NCBI RefSeq assembly: GCF_000166395.1 | Contig: NC_014655.1 | Coordinates: 3,224,001-3,288,000, forward strand | DNA length: 64,000 bases | From: Leadbetterella byssophila DSM 17132 | GTDB lineage: Bacteria; Bacteroidota; Bacteroidia; Cytophagales; Spirosomataceae | Direction of reading: 5' to 3' | Shown: piece after piece, positions 34,371 to 42,905 of the stretch | Layout: each line of letters starts with the position of its first letter | Numbering within the stretch: the first letter of the stretch is position 1 | Translations under genes and position numbers: made by a program | The notes under the pieces: model-generated | Databases searched by the model: none | The model's input: only the letters and a program-made list of their open reading frames with translations | Told to the model about the DNA's origin: nothing

Positions 34371-35532
34371 ATTCTCTTCTCAATTGGTCCACAAATGCAC
34401 TAAACTCTTTCACGTACTCTTCGTAATATTTGCCGGTACCGGGACCAGAAAATCCAGTATGTATTTTTCGAACTTGCCCCTTTTTGTCTACCACAATGGA
34501 GGTAGGGAAGGCCATGACATGATTAAGCTGTGGTAGCTTATCTCCCGCTTCTGCTGTACTACCTGCAAATAAGACAGGGTAGTCAACTTTAAATCTTTCA
34601 ATAAAACGGGCAATTTTTGGATGAGCAGAAGCAGGATCTGAGCTTCTTTCAAAAGCTAGTCCTATCACTTCAATATCCGGATGTTTAGCTTTGTATTCTA
34701 ATAAGAATTTAGTCTCGTCCAAGCAGTTAGGGCACCAGGTTCCTAGGATCTGGACTACGGTTATTTTTCCCTTGAACCTAGGGTCAGATAAGGAAACGGA
34801 TTTGCCTTGAATGTCTTTGAAGGTAAAGTCAAATTTCTCGTATCCTTCTTTTAGGAATGTTAGCTTGTCGGCATCTGGAAGTTGGTAGGTTTCACTGGCC
34901 ACTCCTGAGAAATTGTTTCCTCTTCCGAAAGGATTGAAAGAGGTACCCCCCACTAAACTATCTCCTTTGATTCTTACTTTGTATAAGGTGGCGCTGTTTC
35001 CCATGGTGGATAGAAACAGGGAATCTCCTATCACATTGCCTTGTAGGTATCTATGGTCGCCAGTGCTGGTCAAGAAAGAACCTTTTACCTCATTGTTTTG
35101 AGTTTCAAAAACACCTATTGCCGCAGATTCTTTCCCAGTTTCAGGGTTAGTGAAGGTAACTTGATATCTTTTGCTTAACTTCTGAGTGGCAGGTTTTCCT
35201 TTGAATCTGATCTTCTCGTTAGGTATAGCTGTAAAGGCAGCTTGTCTGAAACTTTGATCCGCCCCTTTTTTACTGAAAAATCCTTGTTTACTAGCAGGAT
35301 GGAATATCAGTTCCATGTCATATAGCTCTAACTTTAAGTGCAGCGTATCTCTGACCTTTGAGACATGGTCAAATTCTAATTTCTCGTCCGCATTAATGGC
35401 ATATGCTTTGTCCCCTTCAATAAGTATATGAGAAGGGATGAGGCCGCCGGGGCTTTTTATTTGTAGTTTCCACAATTCAGGATTCTGAGCAAAGACTTGA
35501 ATGGGAAGGAGTAGAGCTAATAATTTTTTCAT
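34369..35532 (-). CDS. Exported TlpA/ResA-family thiol-disulfide oxidoreductase with N-terminal extension
   Basis: A signal peptide (about 1-15, ending VFAQ) is followed by a 220-residue N-terminal region rich in beta strands, of a type common in Bacteroidota TlpA proteins, then a thioredoxin-fold domain with the redox motif LGTWCPNCLDE around residue 270 and the cis-Pro loop FPTSIVVDKKG near 345. It should act in the periplasm, reducing disulfides or helping cytochrome maturation. Its start overlaps the stop of the MORN-repeat gene by four bases, so they are coupled. Confidence 0.9.
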   Translation of the reverse strand: MKKLLALLLPIQVFAQNPELWKLQIKSPGGLIPSHILIEGDKAYAINADEKLEFDHVSKVRDTLHLKLELYDMELIFHPASKQGFFSKKGADQSFRQAAFTAIPNEKIRFKGKPATQKLSKRYQVTFTNPETGKESAAIGVFETQNNEVKGSFLTSTGDHRYLQGNVIGDSLFLSTMGNSATLYKVRIKGDSLVGGTSFNPFGRGNNFSGVASETYQLPDADKLTFLKEGYEKFDFTFKDIQGKSVSLSDPRFKGKITVVQILGTWCPNCLDETKFLLEYKAKHPDIEVIGLAFERSSDPASAHPKIARFIERFKVDYPVLFAGSTAEAGDKLPQLNHVMAFPTSIVVDKKGQVRKIHTGFSGPGTGKYYEEYVKEFSAFVDQLRRE

Positions 35533-36422
35533 GGTTTGTTTACGGCTTTTCCTTTTTCATCATATTCAACTACGACAAAAGGTTCGCCTTCGTCGTAAAA
35601 GGATGCAGGATGTTGAATTTCTTTTTTCCTTTTAGTACCACCCGGATAGAACTCTATCCATTTTCCAATCTTCTTGCCATTTTCATATTTTCCTTCTTCT
35701 GCAAGACTGCCGTCAGGATGGTATCTAAAATAGGTGCCGGTGATTTTACCGAATTTTACCGGAATGACTTCTTTTATCTTATTGTCATCATAATAGCTGA
35801 TCTGTGATTCATCATAAAAGCCTTCTTTGAAGGTCTCCTTTTCTAATAAGATGAAATTCTTGTCGTATTGCATCCATCTCCCGTCTTTTACACCCAAGTA
35901 GTAATATCCTTCTTTGATCAAGTCCTCTCCGCGGTACTCTCTATAGGGGCCGTGTAATAATGAATTGGTTTTTGGGTCTCTTTGAAGAACTTCAGAGATT
36001 CTATGGTTCTTTTCATCATACCAGGCAAAAGCTCTATGGTAGGGTGGTGGGGTTTGGAATTCTTTTAATACATAGAATTCCTGATAGGAAGATCGTCTGT
36101 TAATAATTCTTTTTTCAACGGCTATGCCTTTATAGGATTTTCCGTCAAAGGTTTTTACTTCCTTCTTTTTTTCCTTTAGTGCAAAAGTTCTTTTTTTCTC
36201 TTTGCCTTTCTTCGTAGGAATTACTTGTCCCACCGTTTTTCTGGCTTCATCCAGGGAAGGTGTACCACTTATTTCTACAGGTAATGTGGACTCGATTTTC
36301 TCTTCAAGGCTCATCTGTTTGCGCTCAGCCTTGCGCTGTTCCTTGGTTTTTGCTTTAGGAACTACGTCCTGAGAATAGGAGCCGAAAGGAAGTATTATAA
36401 GGGCAAGGAGTAAAATTCTCAT
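35529..36422 (-). CDS. Exported MORN-repeat (YwqK-like) protein
   Basis: A signal peptide (about 1-17) leads into a basic, charged linker and then repeats of the MORN_2 type from about 150 to 275: [47 protein letters not shown] and [13 protein letters not shown]. Such repeats form beta-hairpin stacks. YwqK-type names come from an antitoxin annotation in Bacillus, but no toxin gene is adjacent, so I do not transfer that role. It is translationally coupled to the TlpA-like gene downstream; a shared envelope function is inference. Confidence 0.82.
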   Translation of the reverse strand: MRILLLALIILPFGSYSQDVVPKAKTKEQRKAERKQMSLEEKIESTLPVEISGTPSLDEARKTVGQVIPTKKGKEKKRTFALKEKKKEVKTFDGKSYKGIAVEKRIINRRSSYQEFYVLKEFQTPPPYHRAFAWYDEKNHRISEVLQRDPKTNSLLHGPYREYRGEDLIKEGYYYLGVKDGRWMQYDKNFILLEKETFKEGFYDESQISYYDDNKIKEVIPVKFGKITGTYFRYHPDGSLAEEGKYENGKKIGKWIEFYPGGTKRKKEIQHPASFYDEGEPFVVVEYDEKGKAVNKP

Positions 36423-36471
36423 AGTTTCAAAGATACGCGATCAACTTCTTTATTTGGAACTACTTCTGTCG

Positions 36472-36479
36472 TAAATTTG
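36472..36479 (+). promoter_or_regulatory. -7 promoter box of the fcl operon
   Basis: TAAATTTG matches TAnnTTTG; a TTTG at 36453-36456 lies 15 bases upstream, a little short for -33. The box covers the TTG at 36477, so translation more likely begins at the TTG at 36516. Confidence 0.5.
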
Positions 36480-36515
36480 TCGTTTCTAGTAAAAACGCCA
36501 AAACGTAAAAATAAA

Positions 36516-37445
36516 TTGGAAAAATCTGCAAAAATATACGTAGCCGGACATCGTGGTATGGTAGGCTCTGCTATCGTTAGAAATCTACAGTCCAAAGGTT
36601 ATACCAATATTGTCTATAGAACCTCTAAAGAGCTAGATTTAAGAGACTACAATGCTGTGCAAGCTTTTCTACAAGAAGAGAAGCCGGAATACGTTTTTCT
36701 AGCTGCCGCAAAGGTAGGAGGAATTGTAGCCAATAATACTTATAAAGGGCAGTTTCTGTTTGAAAACCTGCAGATTCAGAACAATGTCATCCATGGTTCA
36801 TATCTGATTGGGGTGAAGAAACTGATGTTTTTGGGGTCATCTTGTATTTATCCAAAGTTTGCTCCTCAGCCATTAAAGGAAGAGTATTTGCTTACGGGTA
36901 CTTTGGAGCCTACTAATGAGCCTTACGCCATAGCTAAGATCGCCGGTATCAAGATGTGTGAAGCGTATAGAGATCAATACGGCTGTAATTTTATTTCTGT
37001 AATGCCTACTAATCTTTACGGACCAAATGATAATTATGATTTGAATAATTCTCATGTTCTTCCTGCTATGATTCGTAAGTTTCATGAAGCGAAAAAGGAG
37101 AACAAGTCGCAAGTAGAACTCTGGGGTACAGGGTCTCCTATGCGTGAGTTTTTACATGCAGATGATTTAGCTGATGCATGTGTATATTTGATGGACACTT
37201 ATAATGATAGTACACTAGTGAACATTGGAACTGGAGTAGACATCACCATAAAGGAATTAGCGGAAACCATTAAGGCGGAAGTGGGTTACGAAGGCGAAAT
37301 CTTCTGGAATACCGAGAAGCCTGACGGTACACCAAGGAAGTTAATGGATGTATCTAAACTTCATGGTTTAGGTTGGAAACATTCCATTGACTTAAAAGAA
37401 GGTATTCATAAAGTGTATTCAGAATATAAGGAGCTGAATGCATAA
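36516..37445 (+). CDS. fcl: GDP-L-fucose synthase
   Basis: This short-chain dehydrogenase makes GDP-L-fucose from GDP-4-keto-6-deoxymannose. It shows the NADP Rossmann motif [14 protein letters not shown], the catalytic Ser in [15 protein letters not shown], the Tyr-Lys pair in [16 protein letters not shown], and [13 protein letters not shown]. There is no usable ATG: the first in-frame ATG is inside the nucleotide motif. I choose the TTG at 36516, giving an N-terminus [13 protein letters not shown] typical of the family, because the longer TTG at 36477 lies in the -7 box. The gmd partner is not in the window. The next gene overlaps by 8 bases. Confidence 0.94.
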   Translation: MEKSAKIYVAGHRGMVGSAIVRNLQSKGYTNIVYRTSKELDLRDYNAVQAFLQEEKPEYVFLAAAKVGGIVANNTYKGQFLFENLQIQNNVIHGSYLIGVKKLMFLGSSCIYPKFAPQPLKEEYLLTGTLEPTNEPYAIAKIAGIKMCEAYRDQYGCNFISVMPTNLYGPNDNYDLNNSHVLPAMIRKFHEAKKENKSQVELWGTGSPMREFLHADDLADACVYLMDTYNDSTLVNIGTGVDITIKELAETIKAEVGYEGEIFWNTEKPDGTPRKLMDVSKLHGLGWKHSIDLKEGIHKVYSEYKELNA

Positions 37446-38100
37446 TTCAAGGTCAAAATATACTAGTTGGGGCAGTTTTGTAATCTTTACTATTCTGCCC
37501 CTTTTAAGTTCATCTTATCTTACATATTACCTTTTTCAGCATCAGGAGATTATAGCCGAATGGGGTTTTAATACCTGGCTTCTATACTCTTTCTTGTTGG
37601 CAGTACTTTGTGCCATTGCTATCATTCCTCCTACCTTGTTGGCTTTGGTTATGGGTTTTTTTGCGGGGTGGAAGGCATTCCCTCTCTTAGTGTTGATTAA
37701 CATGCTGGCTATAGTACTCATTTATGGTTTTAGTAGGCTGGTAGATTTTAGTTTCGTGAGAAATTGGCTTAATAAAGACCCCAAAGTGGTGCAAGTCATG
37801 AATAGGATTAGAGAGGATGAGCTAAAGGTGATTTTTTTTACCAAATTGAGCCCTTTGTTTCCTTTTGCCGTGACTAATTTGATCTTCGCTGCTTCAGGCG
37901 CTAAATTTAGATCTATACTTGTTGGCGGTTTCCTAGGGATGATTCCCAGGACCCTTTTAGCGGTTTATGTAGGGACTCAAGGTAAGGAATTGCAACAACT
38001 TATGGAAGATCCCAATGGAGGGTCTTTAGGTCAATGGACGGTAATAAGTCTGATACTTATCTCTATTGGTGGACTTTATTTAACATTTAAGAAGAAATGA
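37438..38100 (+). CDS. VTT-domain membrane protein (TVP38/TMEM64, DedA-like)
   Basis: The 220-residue protein has about five to six hydrophobic segments and the VTT (SNARE-associated) core: [17 protein letters not shown] at about 60-80 with the re-entrant-loop pattern, and [21 protein letters not shown] near 140-160 with the conserved Gly/Pro-rich loop FLGMIPRT. DedA and VTT proteins scramble lipids or carry undecaprenyl phosphate. It starts within fcl (8-base overlap) and its stop overlaps dgt by four bases, so it is translated as part of the fcl operon. Confidence 0.87.
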   Translation: MHNSRSKYTSWGSFVIFTILPLLSSSYLTYYLFQHQEIIAEWGFNTWLLYSFLLAVLCAIAIIPPTLLALVMGFFAGWKAFPLLVLINMLAIVLIYGFSRLVDFSFVRNWLNKDPKVVQVMNRIREDELKVIFFTKLSPLFPFAVTNLIFAASGAKFRSILVGGFLGMIPRTLLAVYVGTQGKELQQLMEDPNGGSLGQWTVISLILISIGGLYLTFKKK

Positions 38101-39398
38101 TCTGGGAGACTTTATATTCTGCTAAACGATTGGGCAGTTCAGGTAATACACCTTTAGGTATTGGGAGAGGGGCTTATATTAGGGATTATGATAGGGTCAT
38201 TTTCTCTTCGCCTTTTAGAAAACTTCAAAACAAGACCCAGGTTTTCCCACTTCCGGGACATTTCTTTGTGCATAACCGACTAACCCATAGTTTGGAGGTG
38301 GCTTCAGTAGGCAGAACCTTAGGGAAATTAGCCGGGGAGAAATTGGCAGAGAAGCATACATTCTCTGAGGAGGCGGAGGAGTTTTATAGATTTGAGCTTT
38401 CTGATGTGATTCAAACGGCCTGTCTGGCGCATGATATAGGTAATCCTCCTTTTGGGCATTTCGGAGAAGAAGCTATAAGAGGATTCTTTGCAGATTTCTT
38501 TTCCAAATGGGGGACGTTTGATCTAAGTCCGGTTCAGGTAAAGGATTTTACACAATTTGAAGGTAATGCTAATGCTTTTCGCATCTTGACTTCACTGTTT
38601 ATTGCTTCCGGGTTAAAGCTGACCTATACTACTCTAGCATCCATAGTTAAATATCCTGTAGATTCCCTAAACGGCTTTCAGAAGGGAGATTTGGCTTTGA
38701 AGAAATCAGGTTTTATGGATTCTGAAAAGGCGTATTTTGAAGAGGTAGCTGGGTCTTTGAATATACCTCAGAAGGGTAAGGGCTATGCTCGTCATCCTTT
38801 TGTTTATTTGGTGGAGGCGGCAGATGATATTTGTTATAGAATCATCGATTTAGAAGATGCATATAAACTCAAAGTAGTGAGCTTTGAGGAGGTGGCTACA
38901 TTATTACGTCCCTTATTAAAAGGTAGCTCATTTGAGGAGTATTTTGATAAGCAATGGGGAAAGATAGAGGATGAAGAGCAGAAATTATCCTTATTTCGGG
39001 CATTACTTATAAATTATCTGACTCAAGAGTGTGTCAAAGCTTTCATTGATCATGAAAAGGAAATACTTGAAGGTAATTTGAATAAATCCTTGATCGACCT
39101 GCTTGATTCTTCTTTACAAGAGCCACTAAAGGCCTTAAATAAGTTCTCGGTGGATCGTATTTATAATCATCCCAGTGTGATTGAGAAGGAATTATCCGGA
39201 CATCATGTATTGTATGGATTATTGGAGGATTTCTGTGAAGCCTTAGTGACACAAAATAGTGAGAGGTCCAAGAAGATTCTGAGGTTACTGCCAGTTAAAT
39301 TAAGCCACTCCGTTTATGCTGACCTGCAGAAAATAGTGGATTATATTTCTCAGATGACGGATGATTTCGCGGTAGATTTATATAAGAAGGTACATTAA
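38097..39398 (+). CDS. dgt: Deoxyguanosinetriphosphate triphosphohydrolase-like protein
   Basis: The HD-domain enzyme removes triphosphate from dNTPs. The metal-binding residues are visible: His in HNRLTHSLEVA, the HD pair in CLAHDIGNPPFGHFGE near 110, and the Asp in VEAADDICYRIIDLED near 245. Length (433 aa) matches the Dgt family. It is the last gene of fcl-VTT-dgt, starting inside the VTT stop (ATGA), and ends at a strong hairpin. The association with fcl is positional only. Confidence 0.93.
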   Translation: MIWETLYSAKRLGSSGNTPLGIGRGAYIRDYDRVIFSSPFRKLQNKTQVFPLPGHFFVHNRLTHSLEVASVGRTLGKLAGEKLAEKHTFSEEAEEFYRFELSDVIQTACLAHDIGNPPFGHFGEEAIRGFFADFFSKWGTFDLSPVQVKDFTQFEGNANAFRILTSLFIASGLKLTYTTLASIVKYPVDSLNGFQKGDLALKKSGFMDSEKAYFEEVAGSLNIPQKGKGYARHPFVYLVEAADDICYRIIDLEDAYKLKVVSFEEVATLLRPLLKGSSFEEYFDKQWGKIEDEEQKLSLFRALLINYLTQECVKAFIDHEKEILEGNLNKSLIDLLDSSLQEPLKALNKFSVDRIYNHPSVIEKELSGHHVLYGLLEDFCEALVTQNSERSKKILRLLPVKLSHSVYADLQKIVDYISQMTDDFAVDLYKKVH

Positions 39399-39430
39399 AA
39401 AAACAGAGAGGAAAATCCTCCCTGTTTTTT
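39398..39430 (+). terminator. Terminator of the fcl-VTT-dgt operon
   Basis: An A run, CAGaGAGGA, an AAA loop, TCCTCcCTG and six T form a long stem with one mismatch, immediately after the dgt stop. The A run at its foot suggests use by the convergent pspC gene too. Confidence 0.9.
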
Positions 39431-39448
39431 GATATCTAACACTATAAA

Positions 39449-41815
39449 TTATTGTTCTACTGTTTTTACGAGGGAATCTTTATGGGCTTTAATTCTTTTG
39501 TTCTTCACTCTACCTAATTCTACAATACTCACTTCTGAGGCGGTGATGCTTGCATCATCCATTGTGCTTTCCTCTGCGCGAAGTATACTTTTTGCTTTTA
39601 CGTTTATTGTTACTCTATCCATATGGCCTCTTAAGGTGAGGTCAGATTTGTCTTCTACAGCAATATTTGCAGATTTAGCATCGACTTGAATGGCTGCCCT
39701 ACTTTTACCACTGATCTGTATATTAACGTTTGGCAGAGTATCAAATCCATACATCTTAAACGCAGAACCATTGTTTATCTGTATATCCTGGGTCATGGGT
39801 ACTGTAATCCAAACCCAAACAGATTCTTCCATATCAGTGAATGGATCCAAATAAGATAAAATTAAAGTTCTGTCTTTGGTTTTAGCTTGGGTGTTCTCTA
39901 TGGAAGATTTATAATTAGAATAAAGAATTACTTGACTCTTTTCTCCTTTAGTAAGTACTACTTTGAATTTGTCAGATAGCTTAAGGTTCTCAAAATTCAA
40001 GTTCAAAGTATCTTTAAAGCGCATATTTTCCCAGCCGGTAAACTCTTCATTAAATTCTCGTAGGTTTTTCTCGGTGTCAATGGCAGTGTATGGATCAATT
40101 TCCGGACAGTTTAAACAAGTTAATTCATTGTTGTCATTGTACATGAAAATACTTTCACCATTGCTGTCATAATTGAAGTCATTGATGGCTCTAGGTCTAT
40201 TTTGTATTTCAAGGAACCGTTTACTGAATTTGAAAGGCTTGCCTTTTGGTATTTCTACTTCGATTCTAAGTTCTTGGTTTCTATAGGGATGGTTTTCAGG
40301 TATGTCTAAGTAATGGTCAAAAACTAGGGCTGTATCAGACTTGGTAATTCCATATTTGATACTTTGTGCAAAGATTCTTGCTTGTTCTTTTGAAGGGCCA
40401 TTAGCAATAGCTTTTCTAGTGACATAAACTTTATCAAAGTTTGTTCCACTGAAAGTTATATATGGTTTAGACTGAGTGTTATTCACATCATTATTTGGCA
40501 CATCTATCAACAGGATCTTATTAGGCTCTAAGTCATAGGTCACTTCTTCTACTTCTACGGTTCTATGAGCGTAGTTTAATGAGATTTTTGTTCCAAAAGA
40601 GATACTTCCAACCATTCCAGTAAACCAGATTAATAGTAGAGTAAGCCAGAAATTACGGTTGCCGAAATTCTTTCCAACGGTTAGCATAGCTCCGGCAAAG
40701 ATTAAGGCTATGGCAGGGATAAATACGGCAAAGAAGATGAAAACAGCGCCTAATGGATGGATTTCTGCGAGCAGTTTTTGTACTTCTAAGTCGCCAAATT
40801 GTATCCATTCTGAAGCGCTCAGAATCCCAAAGAATACACTTAAAGCCACGATGATAGAGAAGGCAGCAGAGATACCTATAAACATGAGGAATATACCTGC
40901 CATTATTTTTAGGATGAGGGCAAAGGGTTTGACTAGTCTACCTAGAAAGCTAAAGAATAATCCAATTATTCTAAAAGGGAACAATAGTATTTTAGAAAGG
41001 GTACTTTCTCTTTTAGGCGTTTCGGTTTCTTTGCTTTTTACAGATTTTTCTATGTTCTCAATGGTCAATGCTTGTCCTTCTAGTTGGAGTTTTTGGGTCA
41101 CTGAATGAGCATAGGGTGCTAAGATCCAAAGTAAGAAGTAAAGGATTAAGCCGAATACCAAAAACAGGCTGCCCAAGAAGATGATCCTCATTATTTTAAC
41201 ATCCATTTGGAAGTATTTGGCTAAGCCTGATGCTACCCCTGCTATAACCTTGCCTTCTGGATCTCTATAGAACTTGCGAACGCTAGGTTGATCTTCCAGC
41301 TCATTACTTACAGGAAGGAAGATCCATAGCGCAAGGTAGGTGATGATAAGCCCTGGTCCTACGCCTTCGCCTATAAGACCTAAAGCGAATACGATAAAGA
41401 TCATTCTGGCCCAGATTACATCGAATTTATATCGGTAAGCTAGTCCGGCCAGGACACCACCTAGAGCTTTTCTTTTGCCATCTCTAAACCATTTTTCTCT
41501 TGTAACGGTATTCTCAGGTTTAATCTCAGGTTTGGGTGTCTGTAAATCCTCTTCCTCTTTTAAGGCTTCAAAGTCTGAAACAGAGCCCATAGAGGCTATC
41601 AAGGCTTGTACATCCTCCTTTTCAATAATGTCTGAAGATTCTGCGTAGAATTTCTCTGCTATTCTGGCTTCGATATCCTGGATGATTTCTTCGCAACTTT
41701 CATAGGTGGAAAAGTAGTTCTTGAGAGAACTTAAGTATTGGTTCAATTGCTGATATGCTTCTTCCTCTATGGTAAAGAAAAATCCGCCTATATTTATCTG
41801 TAATGTCTTTTTCAT
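39449..41815 (-). CDS. Large PspC-domain membrane protein
   Basis: The 788-residue protein begins MKKTLQINIGGFFFTIEEEA, a conserved cytoplasmic head of about 80 residues, then carries two PspC domains (about 95-160 and 175-245: KALGGVLAGLAYRYKFD and KVIAGVASGLAKYFQMD), four more hydrophobic segments to about 410, and a long C-terminal, probably periplasmic, beta-rich region ending in short repeats of the bacterial-adhesin (DUF2807-like) kind (AAIQVDAKSANIAVED). I start at the ATG at 41815, four bases after the padR stop; an ATG at 41842 lies within padR. It is probably an envelope-stress sensor or effector controlled by PadR; known PspC proteins act with PspA, absent here. Confidence 0.88.
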   Translation of the reverse strand: MKKTLQINIGGFFFTIEEEAYQQLNQYLSSLKNYFSTYESCEEIIQDIEARIAEKFYAESSDIIEKEDVQALIASMGSVSDFEALKEEEDLQTPKPEIKPENTVTREKWFRDGKRKALGGVLAGLAYRYKFDVIWARMIFIVFALGLIGEGVGPGLIITYLALWIFLPVSNELEDQPSVRKFYRDPEGKVIAGVASGLAKYFQMDVKIMRIIFLGSLFLVFGLILYFLLWILAPYAHSVTQKLQLEGQALTIENIEKSVKSKETETPKRESTLSKILLFPFRIIGLFFSFLGRLVKPFALILKIMAGIFLMFIGISAAFSIIVALSVFFGILSASEWIQFGDLEVQKLLAEIHPLGAVFIFFAVFIPAIALIFAGAMLTVGKNFGNRNFWLTLLLIWFTGMVGSISFGTKISLNYAHRTVEVEEVTYDLEPNKILLIDVPNNDVNNTQSKPYITFSGTNFDKVYVTRKAIANGPSKEQARIFAQSIKYGITKSDTALVFDHYLDIPENHPYRNQELRIEVEIPKGKPFKFSKRFLEIQNRPRAINDFNYDSNGESIFMYNDNNELTCLNCPEIDPYTAIDTEKNLREFNEEFTGWENMRFKDTLNLNFENLKLSDKFKVVLTKGEKSQVILYSNYKSSIENTQAKTKDRTLILSYLDPFTDMEESVWVWITVPMTQDIQINNGSAFKMYGFDTLPNVNIQISGKSRAAIQVDAKSANIAVEDKSDLTLRGHMDRVTINVKAKSILRAEESTMDDASITASEVSIVELGRVKNKRIKAHKDSLVKTVEQ

Positions 41816-41819
41816 CTTT

Positions 41820-42149
41820 TTAATTTTTTGAAACAATGGCATTTACTGAAGATGAGAGTTCTTCCCATGTGCTTGATAGGGCTTTTAAGAAAATTTCCCC
41901 TTTCTCTGTTAGAACATAGTATTTTCTAGGTGGTCCGGAAGAGGATTCTATCCATTTATAATCCAGAAGTTCTGCATTCTTTAATCGAGTCAGAAGTGGG
42001 TATAAGGTTCCCTCTACCACCATAATTTTAGCTGTTAGTAGCTCTTCTAGAATTTCTGATGCGTAAACTTCTCCTCGTGAAATGATCTGTAGAATGCAGT
42101 ATTCTAAGATACCTTTCCGCATTTGCACTTGTGCGTTTTCTAAATTCAT
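41820..42149 (-). CDS. PadR-family transcriptional regulator
   Basis: The 109-residue winged-helix protein has the PadR core KGILEYCILQIISRGEVYASEI, the recognition region MVVEGTLYPLLTRLKNA and the wing RKYYVLTEKGE. It lacks a long C-terminal dimerisation helix domain, placing it in the short (PadR-s2) group. It is the first gene of a padR-pspC operon with a four-base gap and a strong promoter, and is likely to repress its own operon, as typical for the family; the ligand is unknown. Confidence 0.94.
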   Translation of the reverse strand: MNLENAQVQMRKGILEYCILQIISRGEVYASEILEELLTAKIMVVEGTLYPLLTRLKNAELLDYKWIESSSGPPRKYYVLTEKGEIFLKALSSTWEELSSSVNAIVSKN

Positions 42150-42186
42150 ACTGCTTTGAGGTTAAAGAATAATAGCTTTTTCGCTA

Positions 42187-42216
42187 CAAATATAAACACA
42201 GTACTTTGTAATGCAA
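42187..42216 (-). promoter_or_regulatory. Promoter of the padR-pspC operon
   Basis: On the minus strand TTG (42216-42214) and TATATTTG (42194-42187) are separated by 19 bases, a near-ideal Bacteroidota promoter. Direct overlap with a PadR operator is possible but no clear dyad is seen. Confidence 0.7.
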
Positions 42217-42283
42217 GATACTAGGCGAAATATTTTTTAAAGGGTATGGAATTTAGTGTAATAATCCCTTGTTTATTAGAGGC

Positions 42284-42748
42284 ATGGATCCGATTTCAGA
42301 ATACATAGCAGTTGCACTAGCCGCTACATTTAAGTTTGTGGGTGGTCCTGTGGCGGGAATAGCATTAGGCATGTCATTGATAGAGACCACGCTATGTTCC
42401 GCTGCGGGGATGATGTTAACGGTATTCTTGATTACGTACGGGAATAACTGGTTGAGGACTTCCAAATTCGGTGAAAGGTTACGTGCGATATTTGGTTTTA
42501 CCTCCCTTAAAAAGAAGCGTAGAGTATTTACTCGAATGAACAGGTTGGCGGTGAAGGTTAAAGCTCGCCTAGGTCTTTGGGGAGTGGCGCTTTTGACTCC
42601 TTTTCTTTTTACCCCTGTTTTAGGAACATTCCTAGCTTTGAAATTTCGTTTTCCAAAAAATGAGATTCTTCAAAAAATGCTTATTTGTGGCTTAGTGGCC
42701 GGACTCATTCAAACGCTTGCACTGCATTATTTACGTATAATTTTCTGA
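42284..42748 (+). CDS. Small hydrophobic membrane protein, unknown
   Basis: The 154-residue protein has three hydrophobic segments with a basic cytoplasmic loop (KKKRRVFTRMNR) in the middle. Segments such as FKFVGGPVAGIALGM and LGLWGVALLTPFLFTPVLG faintly resemble small multidrug-export-type proteins, but I would not assign that function. I start at the ATG at 42284, preceded by AGAGG; a TTG at 42269 is the alternative. It is a lone gene between padR and the large TonB receptor. Confidence 0.7.
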   Translation: MDPISEYIAVALAATFKFVGGPVAGIALGMSLIETTLCSAAGMMLTVFLITYGNNWLRTSKFGERLRAIFGFTSLKKKRRVFTRMNRLAVKVKARLGLWGVALLTPFLFTPVLGTFLALKFRFPKNEILQKMLICGLVAGLIQTLALHYLRIIF

Positions 42749-42905
42749 TTTACAAAGGTTTGGTTCTGTACTTGTATAGGGGAAATATTTGTCTATTTTT
42801 ATGCTTAAAAAAAAATTGTAATTTTTTGTTAAAAAATTGTACAAAATTACTTTTTTATTTTTATCATTGTAGAGACAAGTAAAACCTTATATACAATAAA
42901 TACAT

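Noticed and set aside
35529-36422. A YwqK-type toxin-antitoxin system
   Set aside because: Only the MORN-repeat protein is present; the coupled neighbour is a TlpA-like oxidoreductase, not a toxin, and the protein has a signal peptide.
20331-37445. A fucose-utilisation locus built from the GH29 fucosidase and fcl
   Set aside because: The genes are 15 kb apart in different operons, and no fucose permease, isomerase, kinase or aldolase is present.
42781-42860. A/T-rich direct repeats AAAAATTGTA upstream of the large TonB receptor
   Set aside because: They consist of A and T runs with no clear dyad or spacing and probably reflect an AT-rich promoter region.
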